A stretch of 46,707 nt of DNA from Methylobacterium sp. (GCF_028290105.1 NZ_JAQGKL010000187.1:1-46707), one strand, 5' to 3'; numbered from the stretch's first letter, positions 8,512 to 16,663 are shown. Notes: a model not told the origin generated them from the letters alone. Translations and numbers: made by a program.

Positions 8512-8990
8512 CAATCCTCTCCCCGGGCCAGGGTGAAGAAGTTCACCCGCGTCGCCGCGACCTTACGGGCGGCGAGGGCCGCCGCGTGCGCCCGGCGCTC
8601 GGCGATTCCCGCCAGCGCCGCATCGAGGGCGGGCCGCGCCTCCGGGCGCTGCCAATGGGCGTCGAGGATGGCGGCGAGGCGGGCCCGCGTCCGGTCACGG
8701 CCGAGATGGTAGGCGAACCCCGTCTCGCCGCCGGGCAGGCGCACCGCCGCCCGGGTCACCGTGGCCTCGCCGGCATTGAAGGGCCGGCCGTCGCCGCCGA
8801 TGCGCCCGCGCACCATGACGAGGCCGGTCTCCGGCGCGCGCAGATCCTCCGCCTCGGGCGCGACGCCCGCCTGCGCCAAGGCCGCGCGCAATTCGCTCTC
8901 CGTCGCAGCGCCCGCCCGCGCCATCGCGCGCCGGCGCATCGCTAGGTCTGGCATCCCGGGATCAGGTGGTGTTTGGCTGGCGCTCGGCAT
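8511..8990 (-). CDS. phnG: C-P lyase core subunit PhnG
   Basis: PhnG is a small subunit of the C-P lyase core. The 159-residue protein shows the family segments RRRAMARAGAATESEL, ETGLVMVRGRIGGDGRPFNAGEATVTRAAVRL and GRDRTRARLAAILDA. The start at 8990 has a purine-rich AGAGAGG element at the right distance. An upstream ATG at 9044 would put the operator palindrome inside the gene and adds residues unlike the family; an internal ATG at 8954 is also possible. It is the first gene of phnGHIJKLMN and is transcribed divergently from phnF. Confidence 0.92.
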   Translation of the reverse strand: MPSASQTPPDPGMPDLAMRRRAMARAGAATESELRAALAQAGVAPEAEDLRAPETGLVMVRGRIGGDGRPFNAGEATVTRAAVRLPGGETGFAYHLGRDRTRARLAAILDAHWQRPEARPALDAALAGIAERRAHAAALAARKVAATRVNFFTLARGED

Positions 8991-9006
8991 CGGGGCCTCT
9001 CTTCCA

Positions 9007-9030
9007 ACATGTCTATATGTATAGACATGT
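9007..9030. promoter_or_regulatory. PhnF-type operator palindrome
   Basis: The arms ACATGTCTATA (9007-9017) and TATAGACATGT (9020-9030) are perfectly inverted around TG. The core GTCTATA-n2-TATAGAC resembles sites of the HutC branch of GntR repressors, to which PhnF belongs. It lies 17 bases before the phnG start and 35 bases before the phnF start, in the only intergenic space between the two, so it could control both directions. Confidence 0.8.
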
Positions 9031-9064
9031 GGATCGGCTGGCACAAGGGATTTTCGATCACGTC

Positions 9065-9811
9065 ATGCAGGATGCGAACGACACGGGCGTGACGTCCCTC
9101 CAGCGCGGGGGCGGCCTCGCCGCCTGGCGCCAGATCGCGGATGCGCTGGCCCAGGCGATCCGCAGCGGGGAATTCGCCGCCGGGGCGCAGCTTCCCGCCG
9201 AATCCGCGCTGGCCGCGCGCTTCGGCGTGAACCGGCACACGGTGCGCCGGGCGCTGGGCGTGCTGGCCGAGGGCGGGCTGGTGCGGACGTCCCAGGGCAA
9301 GGGCACCTTCGTGGAGCAGGGGCCGCTCACCTACCCGATCGGGCCCCGCACCCGGTTCTCCGAGATCGTCTCGCGGGCCGGCCGCGAGGCCTGGGGCGAC
9401 CTCGTCTCGTCCGCCGCCGTGCCGGCGGATGCCGAGTGGGCGGAGGCCCTGGGGCTCGCCCCCGGCGCGCCCATCCTCGAACTCCTGACGCGCCACCTGG
9501 CCGACGGCGCCCCGATCTCGACGGCACGGACCTGCCTGCCGCTGCCGCGATTCGCCGGCTTCGACGCCGCCTACGCCGCCTGCGGCTCGATCACCCGCGC
9601 CTATGCGCAGTTCGGGGTCGCCGACTACACCCGGCTCTCGACGCGGATCGGCGCGCGCCCCGCCACGGTGGCGGAGGCCGGGCGCCTCGACATCGCCCCG
9701 GGGCGCACCCTGATCGCGCTGACCAGCGTGAACGTGGACGGGGCGGGCCAGCGCATCCAGGCCACCCGCAGCCTGTTCGCCGCCGACCGGGTGGAGCTGG
9801 TGGTCGAGTGA
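9065..9811 (+). CDS. phnF: GntR/HutC-family regulator PhnF
   Basis: This is the local repressor of the phosphonate genes. The 248-residue protein has an N-terminal winged helix (AAWRQIADALAQAI, then LPAESALAARFGVNRHTVRRAL near residues 45-70) and a UTRA effector-binding domain from about residue 90 to the end. ATG at 9065 is chosen because earlier in-frame ATGs overlap the operator. E. coli PhnF is of similar size. It faces phnG across the palindrome at 9007-9030; the effector is not evident. Confidence 0.92.
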   Translation: MQDANDTGVTSLQRGGGLAAWRQIADALAQAIRSGEFAAGAQLPAESALAARFGVNRHTVRRALGVLAEGGLVRTSQGKGTFVEQGPLTYPIGPRTRFSEIVSRAGREAWGDLVSSAAVPADAEWAEALGLAPGAPILELLTRHLADGAPISTARTCLPLPRFAGFDAAYAACGSITRAYAQFGVADYTRLSTRIGARPATVAEAGRLDIAPGRTLIALTSVNVDGAGQRIQATRSLFAADRVELVVE

Positions 9812-9962
9812 TCGACCTTGACCGACGTGTCGACACGCGGCCACCGGGCGAGGGCTGTCCCCGGACGGTCAGCGCGCATCGCCAATCTCCAGGCGGCCTC
9901 CCGACAGATCGAAGATCCGGCGTCCGGACACGGCGGCGGCAAGGACAGGCCGTCGACCGATC

Positions 9963-10457
9963 CTATGGCTTGGACGCCATGTTGTTCTTGACGAGATATC
10001 GGATGCCGCGATCAAAGGAGACGTCGTTGTCGCCCCTGATGTCGACGCTGTAAGCCTGCTCGGGCTTGTCGCTCCTGAGATCCTTGACATAGACGTTGAT
10101 GTTCAGGATCAGATTGGAGACTTTCTGTATTTCACCCGTGATGGCGACGTCCGCACCGAGTGTCTTCGCGTATTCCTCGGCACAGCCGTTGCAGTTGCGC
10201 AGGCCCGGCCCCTTGGTGACCCGTTCCCTGACGGGGTCCGTCGACACGATGGAATAATGCCCGCTCTCCGACAGCAGCGAACGAAGCTGGTCGCTGAGCG
10301 GCTTCAGGCGTGCCGTGTCGGCATCGGTCGGCCCCTGGATCCCAAGGTTCGCAAGCTGAAAGTCGAAGACCGCAGCTTTCGGCGGTTCCGCACGCGCTCC
10401 GCTCATCGTTGTCAGCAGGGCGCTGATAGAAAATATCAGCATGCGAAATGTCTTCAT
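9963..10457 (-). CDS. Small periplasmic protein of DUF2380/DUF3280 type, with CxxC
   Basis: The 164-residue protein has a signal peptide (MKTFRMLIFSISALLTTMSGARA) and a mature part beginning with KAAVFDFQLAN, like the N-terminal part of TolB-type proteins. A CNGC pair follows (LRNCNGCAEEYAKTLGADV), then ITGEIQKVSNLILNINVYVKDL. I place it tentatively with the secreted DUF2380/DUF3280 proteins of methylotrophs and rhizobia; function unknown. Codons are less GC-rich than in the neighbours, as is its upstream DNA, which hints at a different origin. It lies between the two phn blocks, downstream of phnE2 by 145 bases, and may be independent of them. Confidence 0.75.
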   Translation of the reverse strand: MKTFRMLIFSISALLTTMSGARAEPPKAAVFDFQLANLGIQGPTDADTARLKPLSDQLRSLLSESGHYSIVSTDPVRERVTKGPGLRNCNGCAEEYAKTLGADVAITGEIQKVSNLILNINVYVKDLRSDKPEQAYSVDIRGDNDVSFDRGIRYLVKNNMASKP

Positions 10458-10489
10458 CGGCGTTCCCTCGAGGTATTCATCCCTCAGGC

Positions 10490-10501
10490 TAACGCGCGTT
10501 A
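10490..10501. promoter_or_regulatory. 12-bp perfect palindrome TAACGCGCGTTA
   Basis: The palindrome lies 32 bases upstream of the small periplasmic gene at 9963-10457, in an AT-richer stretch (10430-10560). Position and symmetry suit an operator; no protein is known to me for it. Confidence 0.4.
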
Positions 10502-10602
10502 CGGCGGATCGGCCATTTTCGCACGATATTCTATTTCGAAAAACGCCCCCTTATCCCGCTGACCATCGGCAAACATTTGCCCCCGGCACGCATGGCGGCC
10601 CC

Positions 10603-11505
10603 TCACACGTTCAAGCCGATCAGGTTCCGGCCCTGGCGCGAGGCGCCGCCGATCAGCGCCCGGCGCAGGCGGGTGGAGACGGCATCGATGGCCGCCACGG
10701 TCACCAGGATCATCAGGATCAGGAAGGCGACCTGGCGCAGTTCGAGGACGCGGATCAGTTCGGTGAGGTATTGGCCGATGCCGCCCGCGCCGACGATGCC
10801 GATGATGGTGGCCGAGCGGGTGTTCGACTCGAAGAAGTACAGCACCTGGCTGCCGAGCACCGGCAGCACCGCCGGGATGAGGCCGAAGCGGATGCGGTGC
10901 AGTTCGGCGCCGCCCGACGCGGAGACGCCCTCGCCGGCCTTGGCGTCCACGGTCTCGACGGCCTCCGAGAACAGCTTGCCCAGCGCCCCGAAATCCGCGC
11001 AGGCGATGGCGAGCGCCCCCGCGAAGGGGCCGAGCCCGACGACGTTGATCCAGATCAGCGCCCAGATCAGCACGTCGACGGAGCGCATCACGTCGAGGCC
11101 GCGGCGGAGGGTGAAGTGGACGAAGGGGTTCGGCACCACGTTGCGGGCGGCGAGGAACGCCATCGGAAAGGCAAGCAGCGCCGCCGCGAGGGTGCCGATG
11201 AAGGCGATGCCGAGGGTCTCGGCCAGCGCCCGCAGGAAGGTCCAGGCCTGCCCGGCGGGATCGGGCGGCAGCAGCATCAGGCTGAATTCGCCGAGCCGCC
11301 CGAGGCCGGCGAGGAGGCGGATCACGGAGAAGTCGAGCCGCACCATCGCGTCGCCCGCCAGCGCGAGGAGGCCGGCGACCGCGAGGCCGGCCAGGAGGCG
11401 AGGCCCCCGGGCCGACCGGAAGGCCCCGGGGTAGCGCTGGCGCAGAGCCGCGATCTCGGCCGGATTCAGGTCGCGGGGCGTCATCGCAGGCTCGCGGGGC
11501 GTCAT
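10603..11505 (-). CDS. phnE: Phosphonate ABC transporter permease PhnE (second copy)
   Basis: This inner-membrane permease pairs with the adjacent PhnE to carry phosphonates supplied by PhnD. The 300-residue protein has about six hydrophobic segments and the ABC contact loop TIIGIVGAGGIGQYL near residue 240. The ATG at 11505 overlaps the TGA of the upstream phnE (ATGA) and has GGAGG 7 bases before it. A second in-frame ATG follows 21 bases later because the start region is tandemly duplicated (MTPREPAMTPRD). It is the last gene of phnC-D-E1-E2. Confidence 0.94.
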   Translation of the reverse strand: MTPREPAMTPRDLNPAEIAALRQRYPGAFRSARGPRLLAGLAVAGLLALAGDAMVRLDFSVIRLLAGLGRLGEFSLMLLPPDPAGQAWTFLRALAETLGIAFIGTLAAALLAFPMAFLAARNVVPNPFVHFTLRRGLDVMRSVDVLIWALIWINVVGLGPFAGALAIACADFGALGKLFSEAVETVDAKAGEGVSASGGAELHRIRFGLIPAVLPVLGSQVLYFFESNTRSATIIGIVGAGGIGQYLTELIRVLELRQVAFLILMILVTVAAIDAVSTRLRRALIGGASRQGRNLIGLNV

Positions 11506-11512
11506 CGCAGGC
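11471..11512 (-). repeat. 21-bp perfect tandem duplication over phnE2 start
   Basis: The units 11471-11491 and 11492-11512 are identical. Each carries one ATG of the phnE2 frame, so the protein starts with a repeated heptad MTPRE-PA. The duplication lies directly after the Shine-Dalgarno GGAGG and also spans the stop codon of the upstream phnE. Confidence 0.95.
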
Positions 11513-12386
11513 CTCCGAGGAGGTGATGGCGCAGGCGCTCGGTCCCGAGGTCGATCGCCATCACGGTGAGGATGATCAGGACCAGGATCGCGCTGACATC
11601 GGCGTAGTAGAAGTTGCGGATCGCCACGAGGAGTTCCTGCCCGATCCCGCCGGCGCCGACGAAACCCATCACGCCCGCGCCCCGCACGTTGATCTCGAAG
11701 CGCAGCAGCCCGTAGGAGACGAAGTTCGAGAGCACCTGGGGCAGCACGGCAAAACGCAGGGTCTCGATCCGGCCGGCACCCGCGGCGGTGAGGCTCTCCA
11801 CCGGCTTCATGTCGATGTTCTCGACCACCTCGGCAAACAGCTTGCCGAGCGCCCCCGTGGTGTGGATCGCCAGCGCCAGCACCCCCACCATCGGCCCGAG
11901 GCCGAAGGCGATGACGAAGATCAGCGCGAACACGATCTCCGGCACCGTTCGGCAGAATTCGAGGGCGCGCCGGACGAGGAAGCATCCGGCCCGGCTGCGC
12001 GCCACGTTGCCGGCGGCGGCAAAGCACAGGAGAAAGCCGCCGATGGCCCCGAGCAGGGTGCCGAGATAGGCCATCAGGAGGGTCTCGCCGAGGAGCGCGA
12101 GCCATTTCGGCCAACCCCAGTACCATTCGGCGAGGTCGCCCCCGAGGTTCCCGAGGCTCAGGGCCGGCAGGATCTGGGCAAGGTAGTCCGTGAACTTCCC
12201 GATGTTGCCCGCCAGGACCCAGGGGCGCACCTCGGCGGCCTTCGCGGCGAGCCCCGTGAGGACGACGAGCACCGCGAGGCCGGCCCAGACCCGCCGCCGG
12301 CTCGCCGCGACGGCGCCGTCATAGGCCTGCGCCAGGGCGGCGGCGCGGTCGGGGGGCAGGGGCGTGATGGGCTTGACCATGAGCAT
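11502..12386 (-). CDS. phnE: Phosphonate ABC transporter permease PhnE (first copy)
   Basis: The 294-residue integral membrane protein has about six hydrophobic segments and the EAA-type loop VMGFVGAGGIGQELLVAI near residue 240, which contacts the ATPase PhnC. Alphaproteobacteria often carry two adjacent phnE genes whose products are expected to form a heterodimer. It follows phnD after 48 bases and overlaps the next phnE by ATGA. Confidence 0.94.
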   Translation of the reverse strand: MLMVKPITPLPPDRAAALAQAYDGAVAASRRRVWAGLAVLVVLTGLAAKAAEVRPWVLAGNIGKFTDYLAQILPALSLGNLGGDLAEWYWGWPKWLALLGETLLMAYLGTLLGAIGGFLLCFAAAGNVARSRAGCFLVRRALEFCRTVPEIVFALIFVIAFGLGPMVGVLALAIHTTGALGKLFAEVVENIDMKPVESLTAAGAGRIETLRFAVLPQVLSNFVSYGLLRFEINVRGAGVMGFVGAGGIGQELLVAIRNFYYADVSAILVLIILTVMAIDLGTERLRHHLLGGLR

Positions 12387-12434
12387 CGGTCGACGAAGGC
12401 CCCGGGGGTGCTGCGCGGATCGGGACTTGTGATT

Positions 12435-13361
12435 TTACGACTTGCGTCGCTGGTCGTCGTTGAACTTCAGCATCTCGATGACCGGCTGGTAGTCCTTCAA
12501 GGTCACAGGGTTGAGGCCGAGGTCCTTGCCGTCGGAGAGCCGGTCGAAGGCCGCCTTGTCGGCCTTCGGCAGGTCCACCAGGGCTTGGCGGACCTTCGCC
12601 TTCAGGTCGTCGGGCAGGCTCGCCAGCATGGCGAAGGGGCCCTCGGGCAGGAAGTCCGACTTGAACACCACGCGGAAATCGGCCTGGCTCATCGCCGTGC
12701 CGTCGGGCTTCTTGAGCATGCCCTTGGCGGCCATGCGGGTGACCATGGTGTCGGTGTCGGTGTTGTAGAGGTTGGCGGCGGCGTCCACCGTGCCCTGGAC
12801 GAGGGCGAGGACGGCGTTCTCGTGGCTGCCGGCATAGACGGTCTTGCCGAAGAACGCGTCCACCGGGTGGCCGGCCTTGTGCAGGAAGAAGCGCGGCGCC
12901 TGGTTGCCGGAGGTGGAGTTCGGGTCGACCAGGGCGAGGTTCCTGCCCTTCAGGTCCGCGATCGTCTTGTACGGGCTGTCGGCGCGCACGTAGATCACCG
13001 AATAGTAGCCCGAGGCGCCGGTGTCGTGCGTCTGGTTGACGATGGGCTCGACCTTGACGCCGGTCATCACCGCGCGGGCGAAGGAGGCGGGGCCGTAGAA
13101 GGCGAGCTGGGCGTTGCCGGCGCGCTGGCTCTCGATCACCGCGGCGTAGTCGTTGGCGATGCGCAGCTTGACCGGCACGCCGAGGCTCCGGGTCAGGTAG
13201 GCGGTGAGCGGCGCGTAGCGGTCGCTCGTGCCGGAGGCGTTCTCCGCCGGGATCACCGCAAGGGTCAGCTCCGGATAGGCCGCCTTCCAGTCCTGCGCGG
13301 CGGCGGGCAGGGCGAGGAGAGCGAGCGCGAGGGCGCCGGCGAGGGTACGACGGTTCAGCAT
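12435..13361 (-). CDS. phnD: Phosphonate-binding periplasmic protein PhnD
   Basis: PhnD captures phosphonates in the periplasm for the PhnCE transporter. The 308-residue protein has a Sec signal peptide (LAGALALALLALPAAAQDW) and the family segments LAFYGPASF and LVDPNSTSGNQAPR. ATG at 13361 starts just before the signal peptide; a longer reading in the same frame would run back into phnC. It lies 25 bases after phnC. Confidence 0.95.
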   Translation of the reverse strand: MLNRRTLAGALALALLALPAAAQDWKAAYPELTLAVIPAENASGTSDRYAPLTAYLTRSLGVPVKLRIANDYAAVIESQRAGNAQLAFYGPASFARAVMTGVKVEPIVNQTHDTGASGYYSVIYVRADSPYKTIADLKGRNLALVDPNSTSGNQAPRFFLHKAGHPVDAFFGKTVYAGSHENAVLALVQGTVDAAANLYNTDTDTMVTRMAAKGMLKKPDGTAMSQADFRVVFKSDFLPEGPFAMLASLPDDLKAKVRQALVDLPKADKAAFDRLSDGKDLGLNPVTLKDYQPVIEMLKFNDDQRRKS

Positions 13362-13386
13362 GGGGTTCTCCCGAAGGCGAGACGGA

Positions 13387-14190
13387 TCAGGCGACGAGGG
13401 CGGTGGGGTAGGCCTTGACGACGGGTGCGGGCGCGGGCGCGTCGAGCACCTCGCCGGCCTCGAGCCCATAGAGCCGGCGGGCGACGTCCTCGGTCAGCTC
13501 GGCCGGCGCGCCGTCGAACACGAGGCGCCCGTCGGCGAGGCCGATCAGGCGGTCGCAGTAGCCGCGGGCCAGATCCAGGGAATGCAGGTTGCACAGCACG
13601 GTGATGCCGTGGCGCCGGTTGGCCTCGGCCAGCGCGTCCATGACGATCCGGGTGTTGCGCGGATCGAGGGAGGCCACGGGTTCGTCGGCCAGGATGAGGT
13701 CGGGAGCCTGCATCATCGCCCGCGCGATGGCGACGCGCTGCTGCTGGCCGCCGGAGAGCTGGTCGGCCCGGTGGCCGGCAAAATCGCCCATGCCGAACTC
13801 GTCGAGGGCGGCGAGCGCCAGGGCGCGCTCATGCTCCGACCAGAGCTTGAGGAGCGAGCGGTGCCTGGGCACCTCCGAGAGGCGCCCCATCAGGACGTTG
13901 CTCAGGACGTCGAGGCGGCCGACGAGGTGGAACTGCTGGAAGATCATGGCGCAGCGGGCCCGCCAGCGCCGCAGGTCGCGGCCACGCAGGGCCGTGACGT
14001 CGAGGCCGTCGAACAGGATGCGCCCGCCCGTCGGTTCGGCGAGGCGGTTGATCATCCGCAGCAGGGTCGACTTGCCCGCGCCCGAGCGCCCGATGACACC
14101 CACGAAGCGGCCGCGCGGGATGGCGAGGGAGACGCCGTCCACCGCACAGCGATCACCGTAGCGACGGCTCAGATCTTCGAGAACCAGCAT
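13387..14190 (-). CDS. phnC: Phosphonate ABC transporter ATP-binding protein PhnC
   Basis: This 267-residue ATPase powers phosphonate import. It has Walker [10 protein letters not shown] at residues 34-42, the Q loop [21 protein letters not shown], signature [17 protein letters not shown] and Walker [13 protein letters not shown], followed by the H loop [10 protein letters not shown]. The segment between Q loop and signature is typical of PhnC. It is the first gene of phnC-D-E1-E2 and its upstream region carries a Pho box, so phosphate starvation should induce the transporter. Confidence 0.96.
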   Translation of the reverse strand: MLVLEDLSRRYGDRCAVDGVSLAIPRGRFVGVIGRSGAGKSTLLRMINRLAEPTGGRILFDGLDVTALRGRDLRRWRARCAMIFQQFHLVGRLDVLSNVLMGRLSEVPRHRSLLKLWSEHERALALAALDEFGMGDFAGHRADQLSGGQQQRVAIARAMMQAPDLILADEPVASLDPRNTRIVMDALAEANRRHGITVLCNLHSLDLARGYCDRLIGLADGRLVFDGAPAELTEDVARRLYGLEAGEVLDAPAPAPVVKAYPTALVA

Positions 14191-14235
14191 GAGACTGTCC
14201 GGCAGGAGCGATGAGCCACGGTAAACCCGCCCCGC

Positions 14236-14253
14236 GCGACAGAAGAATGACAG
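14236..14253 (-). promoter_or_regulatory. Pho box upstream of phnC
   Basis: On the minus strand the sequence reads CTGTCAT-TCTT-CTGTCGC: two PhoB half-sites with the canonical 11-bp period, the first a perfect match to the consensus and the second matching at 5 of 7 positions. Ten bases further on lies TTTACC, a weak -10-like element, which is the usual PhoB-promoter layout. It sits 46 bases before the phnC ATG, between phnC and the transferase gene. Confidence 0.8.
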
Positions 14254-14278
14254 TTGTCCGGCTAATGATGAGCCGGCA

Positions 14279-14908
14279 CTATTGTGCTTGCGCTTCGTAA
14301 CGTTCGAGAAATGCCTCGATTTGCAGAGAGCGGAAATCCGGCAGAGCCTGGCGCAGGCGGTCGTGGTCCCAGTTCCACCAGGCTAGGGCCTGCAGGCGCT
14401 CGGCGATGAGCTCGGGGAAGCGCCGGCGCACCACGCGGCCGGGATTGCCGACCACGATGGTGTAGGGCGCGACATCCCGGGTCAGGATCGTGCCCGCGCC
14501 CACCACCGCGCCGGTGCCCACCGTGCGGCCGGGCAGGATGACGGCGCCGTGGCCGATCCAGACGTCGTGGCCGATGCGGACGGGCAGGGCCCGGCGCCGG
14601 GCGAAGAAGGCGGGCTCGTCCGCCTCCCCCGGCCAGTAGGCACTGGCGCGGTAGCTGAAGTGGGATTGCGAGGCCCGCTCCATCGGGTGGTTGCCGGGGT
14701 TGATCCGGACGTGCGAGGCGATGGAGCAGAACTTGCCGATACGGGTGTAGTTCGCCTGCCCGTCCTCGACGATGTAGGAATAATCGTCGAGCACCGTCTC
14801 GCTCAGCCGCGTGCGCGCGCCGACCTCCGTGTAACGGCCGAGGCGGCATTCCGAGACCTGGGCGGTGGGGTGGACGGCCGGTTCGAGGCCGAGGCGGTCG
14901 GACACCAT
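14279..14908 (-). CDS. Phosphonate-associated hexapeptide-repeat acyltransferase
   Basis: The 209-residue protein is a left-handed beta-helix transferase: repeated hexapeptide turns occur in [19 protein letters not shown] and [19 protein letters not shown], and the end of the helix is [13 protein letters not shown]. It matches the family found in phosphonate clusters (TIGR03308 type, by recall). PhnO, the aminoalkylphosphonate N-acetyltransferase of enterobacteria, belongs to a different fold and is absent here; an analogous acetylation role is a guess. The gene precedes phnC by 88 bases containing the Pho box, and follows the DUF1045 gene in the same direction. Confidence 0.85.
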   Translation of the reverse strand: MVSDRLGLEPAVHPTAQVSECRLGRYTEVGARTRLSETVLDDYSYIVEDGQANYTRIGKFCSIASHVRINPGNHPMERASQSHFSYRASAYWPGEADEPAFFARRRALPVRIGHDVWIGHGAVILPGRTVGTGAVVGAGTILTRDVAPYTIVVGNPGRVVRRRFPELIAERLQALAWWNWDHDRLRQALPDFRSLQIEAFLERYEAQAQ

Positions 14909-14930
14909 CGCGTGCTCCTCACGGTTGGCA

Positions 14931-14976
14931 GGGATCAGGGCCGGCGGGGATCGAGGCTGGAAGGGATCAGGGCCGG
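14931..14976. repeat. Direct repeat at the end of the DUF1045 gene
   Basis: GGGATCAGGGCCGG occurs at 14931-14944 and 14963-14976, 32 bases apart. The second copy contains the stop codon of the DUF1045 gene on the minus strand; the first lies in the short spacer before the transferase gene. Confidence 0.8.
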
Positions 14977-15632
14977 AAGGGAATGCGGCGCAGGAGGCGG
15001 AAAGGCCCGGCGTCCTCCTGGATCACCAGGCTCACCGCGTCGATGGCGAGGTCCGGCAGGTCCGCGGCGGCCTCCGCCAGCAGGGGCAGGAACGCCTCGC
15101 GGTCCTCCGGGGCGAGGCGGCCGGTCAGCGTCATGTGGAACCGGAACGCCTCGAAGACGTGCGGATATCCCCAGCGCTCCAGTAGCGCCCGCCCGCGCGG
15201 GTCGAGCCGCTCGGGGCGGCGCTTGGCGCGTTCCGCCTCGCTGAGCGGCGCGCGCAAGGGATCGAGGGCGGCCACGCACTCGGCGGCCAGGAGGCCGAGG
15301 GCGGGCGGCGGCGCCTCCGGCACCAGGGCGACGAAATCGCCGAGAGCCGCGACGCGCAGACGCCCGACGGGGATGGGGGCCCGGTGCGCCGCCAGATCCC
15401 CGATGGCGGCGAGGAGGTCGGCCTGCGTCACCCCCGTCCTCAGGCGCATCGGCGCCTTCAGGGTGGCGTGGAAGCCGTAGACGCGCGGCTCCTCGGTGTT
15501 GGCGGCAAGGAAGGCCCGAAGCGCCCCCGGGCCGGGCAGGTGGCCCGCGCCGAGGATCGCCTCCCCGAAGGCGGCCAGGGCCGACCCCGGCGCCGGGGTG
15601 AAGTACAGGGCGTAGCGGGCGGGGCGGTCCAC
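14967..15632 (-). CDS. DUF1045 2H phosphoesterase of phosphonate clusters
   Basis: The 221-residue protein has the two H-x-T motifs of the 2H phosphoesterase superfamily, HATL at residues 55-58 and HMTL at 166-169, about 110 residues apart as expected. It matches the phosphonate-operon DUF1045 family (TIGR03223 type, by recall). Superfamily members open 2',3'- or 1'',2''-cyclic phosphates, so it may do the job of the missing PhnP, opening the ribosyl 1,2-cyclic phosphate formed by PhnJ. The GTG at 15632 is chosen because the family begins just before RYALYF; the frame stays open to an ATG at 15776, but this adds an unconserved stretch and removes the promoter space. Confidence 0.82.
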   Translation of the reverse strand: MDRPARYALYFTPAPGSALAAFGEAILGAGHLPGPGALRAFLAANTEEPRVYGFHATLKAPMRLRTGVTQADLLAAIGDLAAHRAPIPVGRLRVAALGDFVALVPEAPPPALGLLAAECVAALDPLRAPLSEAERAKRRPERLDPRGRALLERWGYPHVFEAFRFHMTLTGRLAPEDREAFLPLLAEAAADLPDLAIDAVSLVIQEDAGPFRLLRRIPFRP

Positions 15633-15793
15633 GATGGGTCTGTTCTCGTCGCGCGGGGTGCCGAAGCGCTCATAGGTGGCGGACCCGACGCTGATATGAC
15701 AAGCGCGTTCTGGAACGGAGCCTGCCGGGTGCAGGACATGATGAGCCGGGGCGGCCGCCCCGGCTTCCGGCGTCACACGCGGCGAGGTCAGGC

Positions 15794-16663
15794 ATGAGGG
15801 TGGTGTCCGGTCGCAGGCGCGGGATGCCCGTGGCGCTGGCGCTCGTCGGGCTCCTGTCCGGCGCTCCCGCCGCGAACGCCGCCGGGGACGCGCCCACGCG
15901 CCGCTTCACCGTCGCCTACGGCCTGAGCTTCCTGAACCTGCGGGTCGGGGAGGCGACGCTCGCCGTCGAGCGGGCGGGCGAGCGCTACGCCCTCGAACTC
16001 GAGGCGGGCCTGCGCGGGCTGGCGGGCTTCTTCCTCGACGGCGCGGGCAAGGCCACGGTCGCGGGGTCGACCGCGCGCGGCGGGGCGGCCACGTTCCGGG
16101 TCGACAGCCGCTATGCCGGCAAGCCGGTCGCCGTTTCGCTGGAGCTTGCCGGCGGGCGCGTGCGCAGCACCATGGTCGAGCCGCCCCCGACGCCGCGCCC
16201 GGACCGCGTCCCCGTGGCGCCGGACGACCTGATCGGCGTGGTCGACCCCCTGACCATGCTGACGATTTCCCTGAAGACCTCCGCCCTGGAGGCGGCCCTC
16301 TGCGACCGGCGCATCGCCGTCTTCGACGGGGCGATGCGGGCCGACCTGATGCTGTCGCGCGGGAGCGTGGTCGAGGTCACGGAGGGTGCCTATCGCGGCC
16401 CGGCCCTGGATTGCCGGGTGCGCTGGGTGCCGGTCTCGGGACACCGGGCGCAAGGCGCCAACGTCCGCCGCATGGCCGAGAACGACGACCTGCGCGTGCG
16501 CTTCGCGCCGATCCTCGACGGCACGCTCCTGCTGCCCGTCTCCATCTCGGTGGCCACCGGCTGGGGCACGGTGCGGATCGAGGCGACGCGCTGGGGCGGA
16601 GAGGCGCCGGCCGCGCCAGAGCAGGGGGCCAACGTCAAGGTCCGGCTGCCGAACGAGCGGTAG
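15794..16663 (+). CDS. Secreted DUF3108 protein
   Basis: The 289-residue protein has a signal peptide (MPVALALVGLLSGAPAANAAG after a basic start) and the DUF3108 pattern: an N-terminal FTVAYGLSFLNLRVGEATLAVE and a later DPLTMLTISL with the C-terminal RVRFAPILDGTLLLPVSI. The family is periplasmic or outer-membrane associated and of unknown function; the predicted fold is a beta-rich sheet. It is divergent from the DUF1045 gene and monocistronic as far as seen. Confidence 0.82.
   Translation: MRVVSGRRRGMPVALALVGLLSGAPAANAAGDAPTRRFTVAYGLSFLNLRVGEATLAVERAGERYALELEAGLRGLAGFFLDGAGKATVAGSTARGGAATFRVDSRYAGKPVAVSLELAGGRVRSTMVEPPPTPRPDRVPVAPDDLIGVVDPLTMLTISLKTSALEAALCDRRIAVFDGAMRADLMLSRGSVVEVTEGAYRGPALDCRVRWVPVSGHRAQGANVRRMAENDDLRVRFAPILDGTLLLPVSISVATGWGTVRIEATRWGGEAPAAPEQGANVKVRLPNER

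Noticed and set aside
8991..9044. Upstream ATG for phnG at 9044 and earlier in-frame ATGs for phnF (8966, 9017)
   Set aside because: These starts would run through the operator palindrome and add residues absent from the families; internal starts at 8990 and 9065 are better placed.
11523..13418. Long plus-strand frame opposite phnE1 and phnD
   Set aside because: Shadow frame; low-complexity product (runs of G, R, H, D) and no ribosome binding site, against clear transporter genes on the minus strand.
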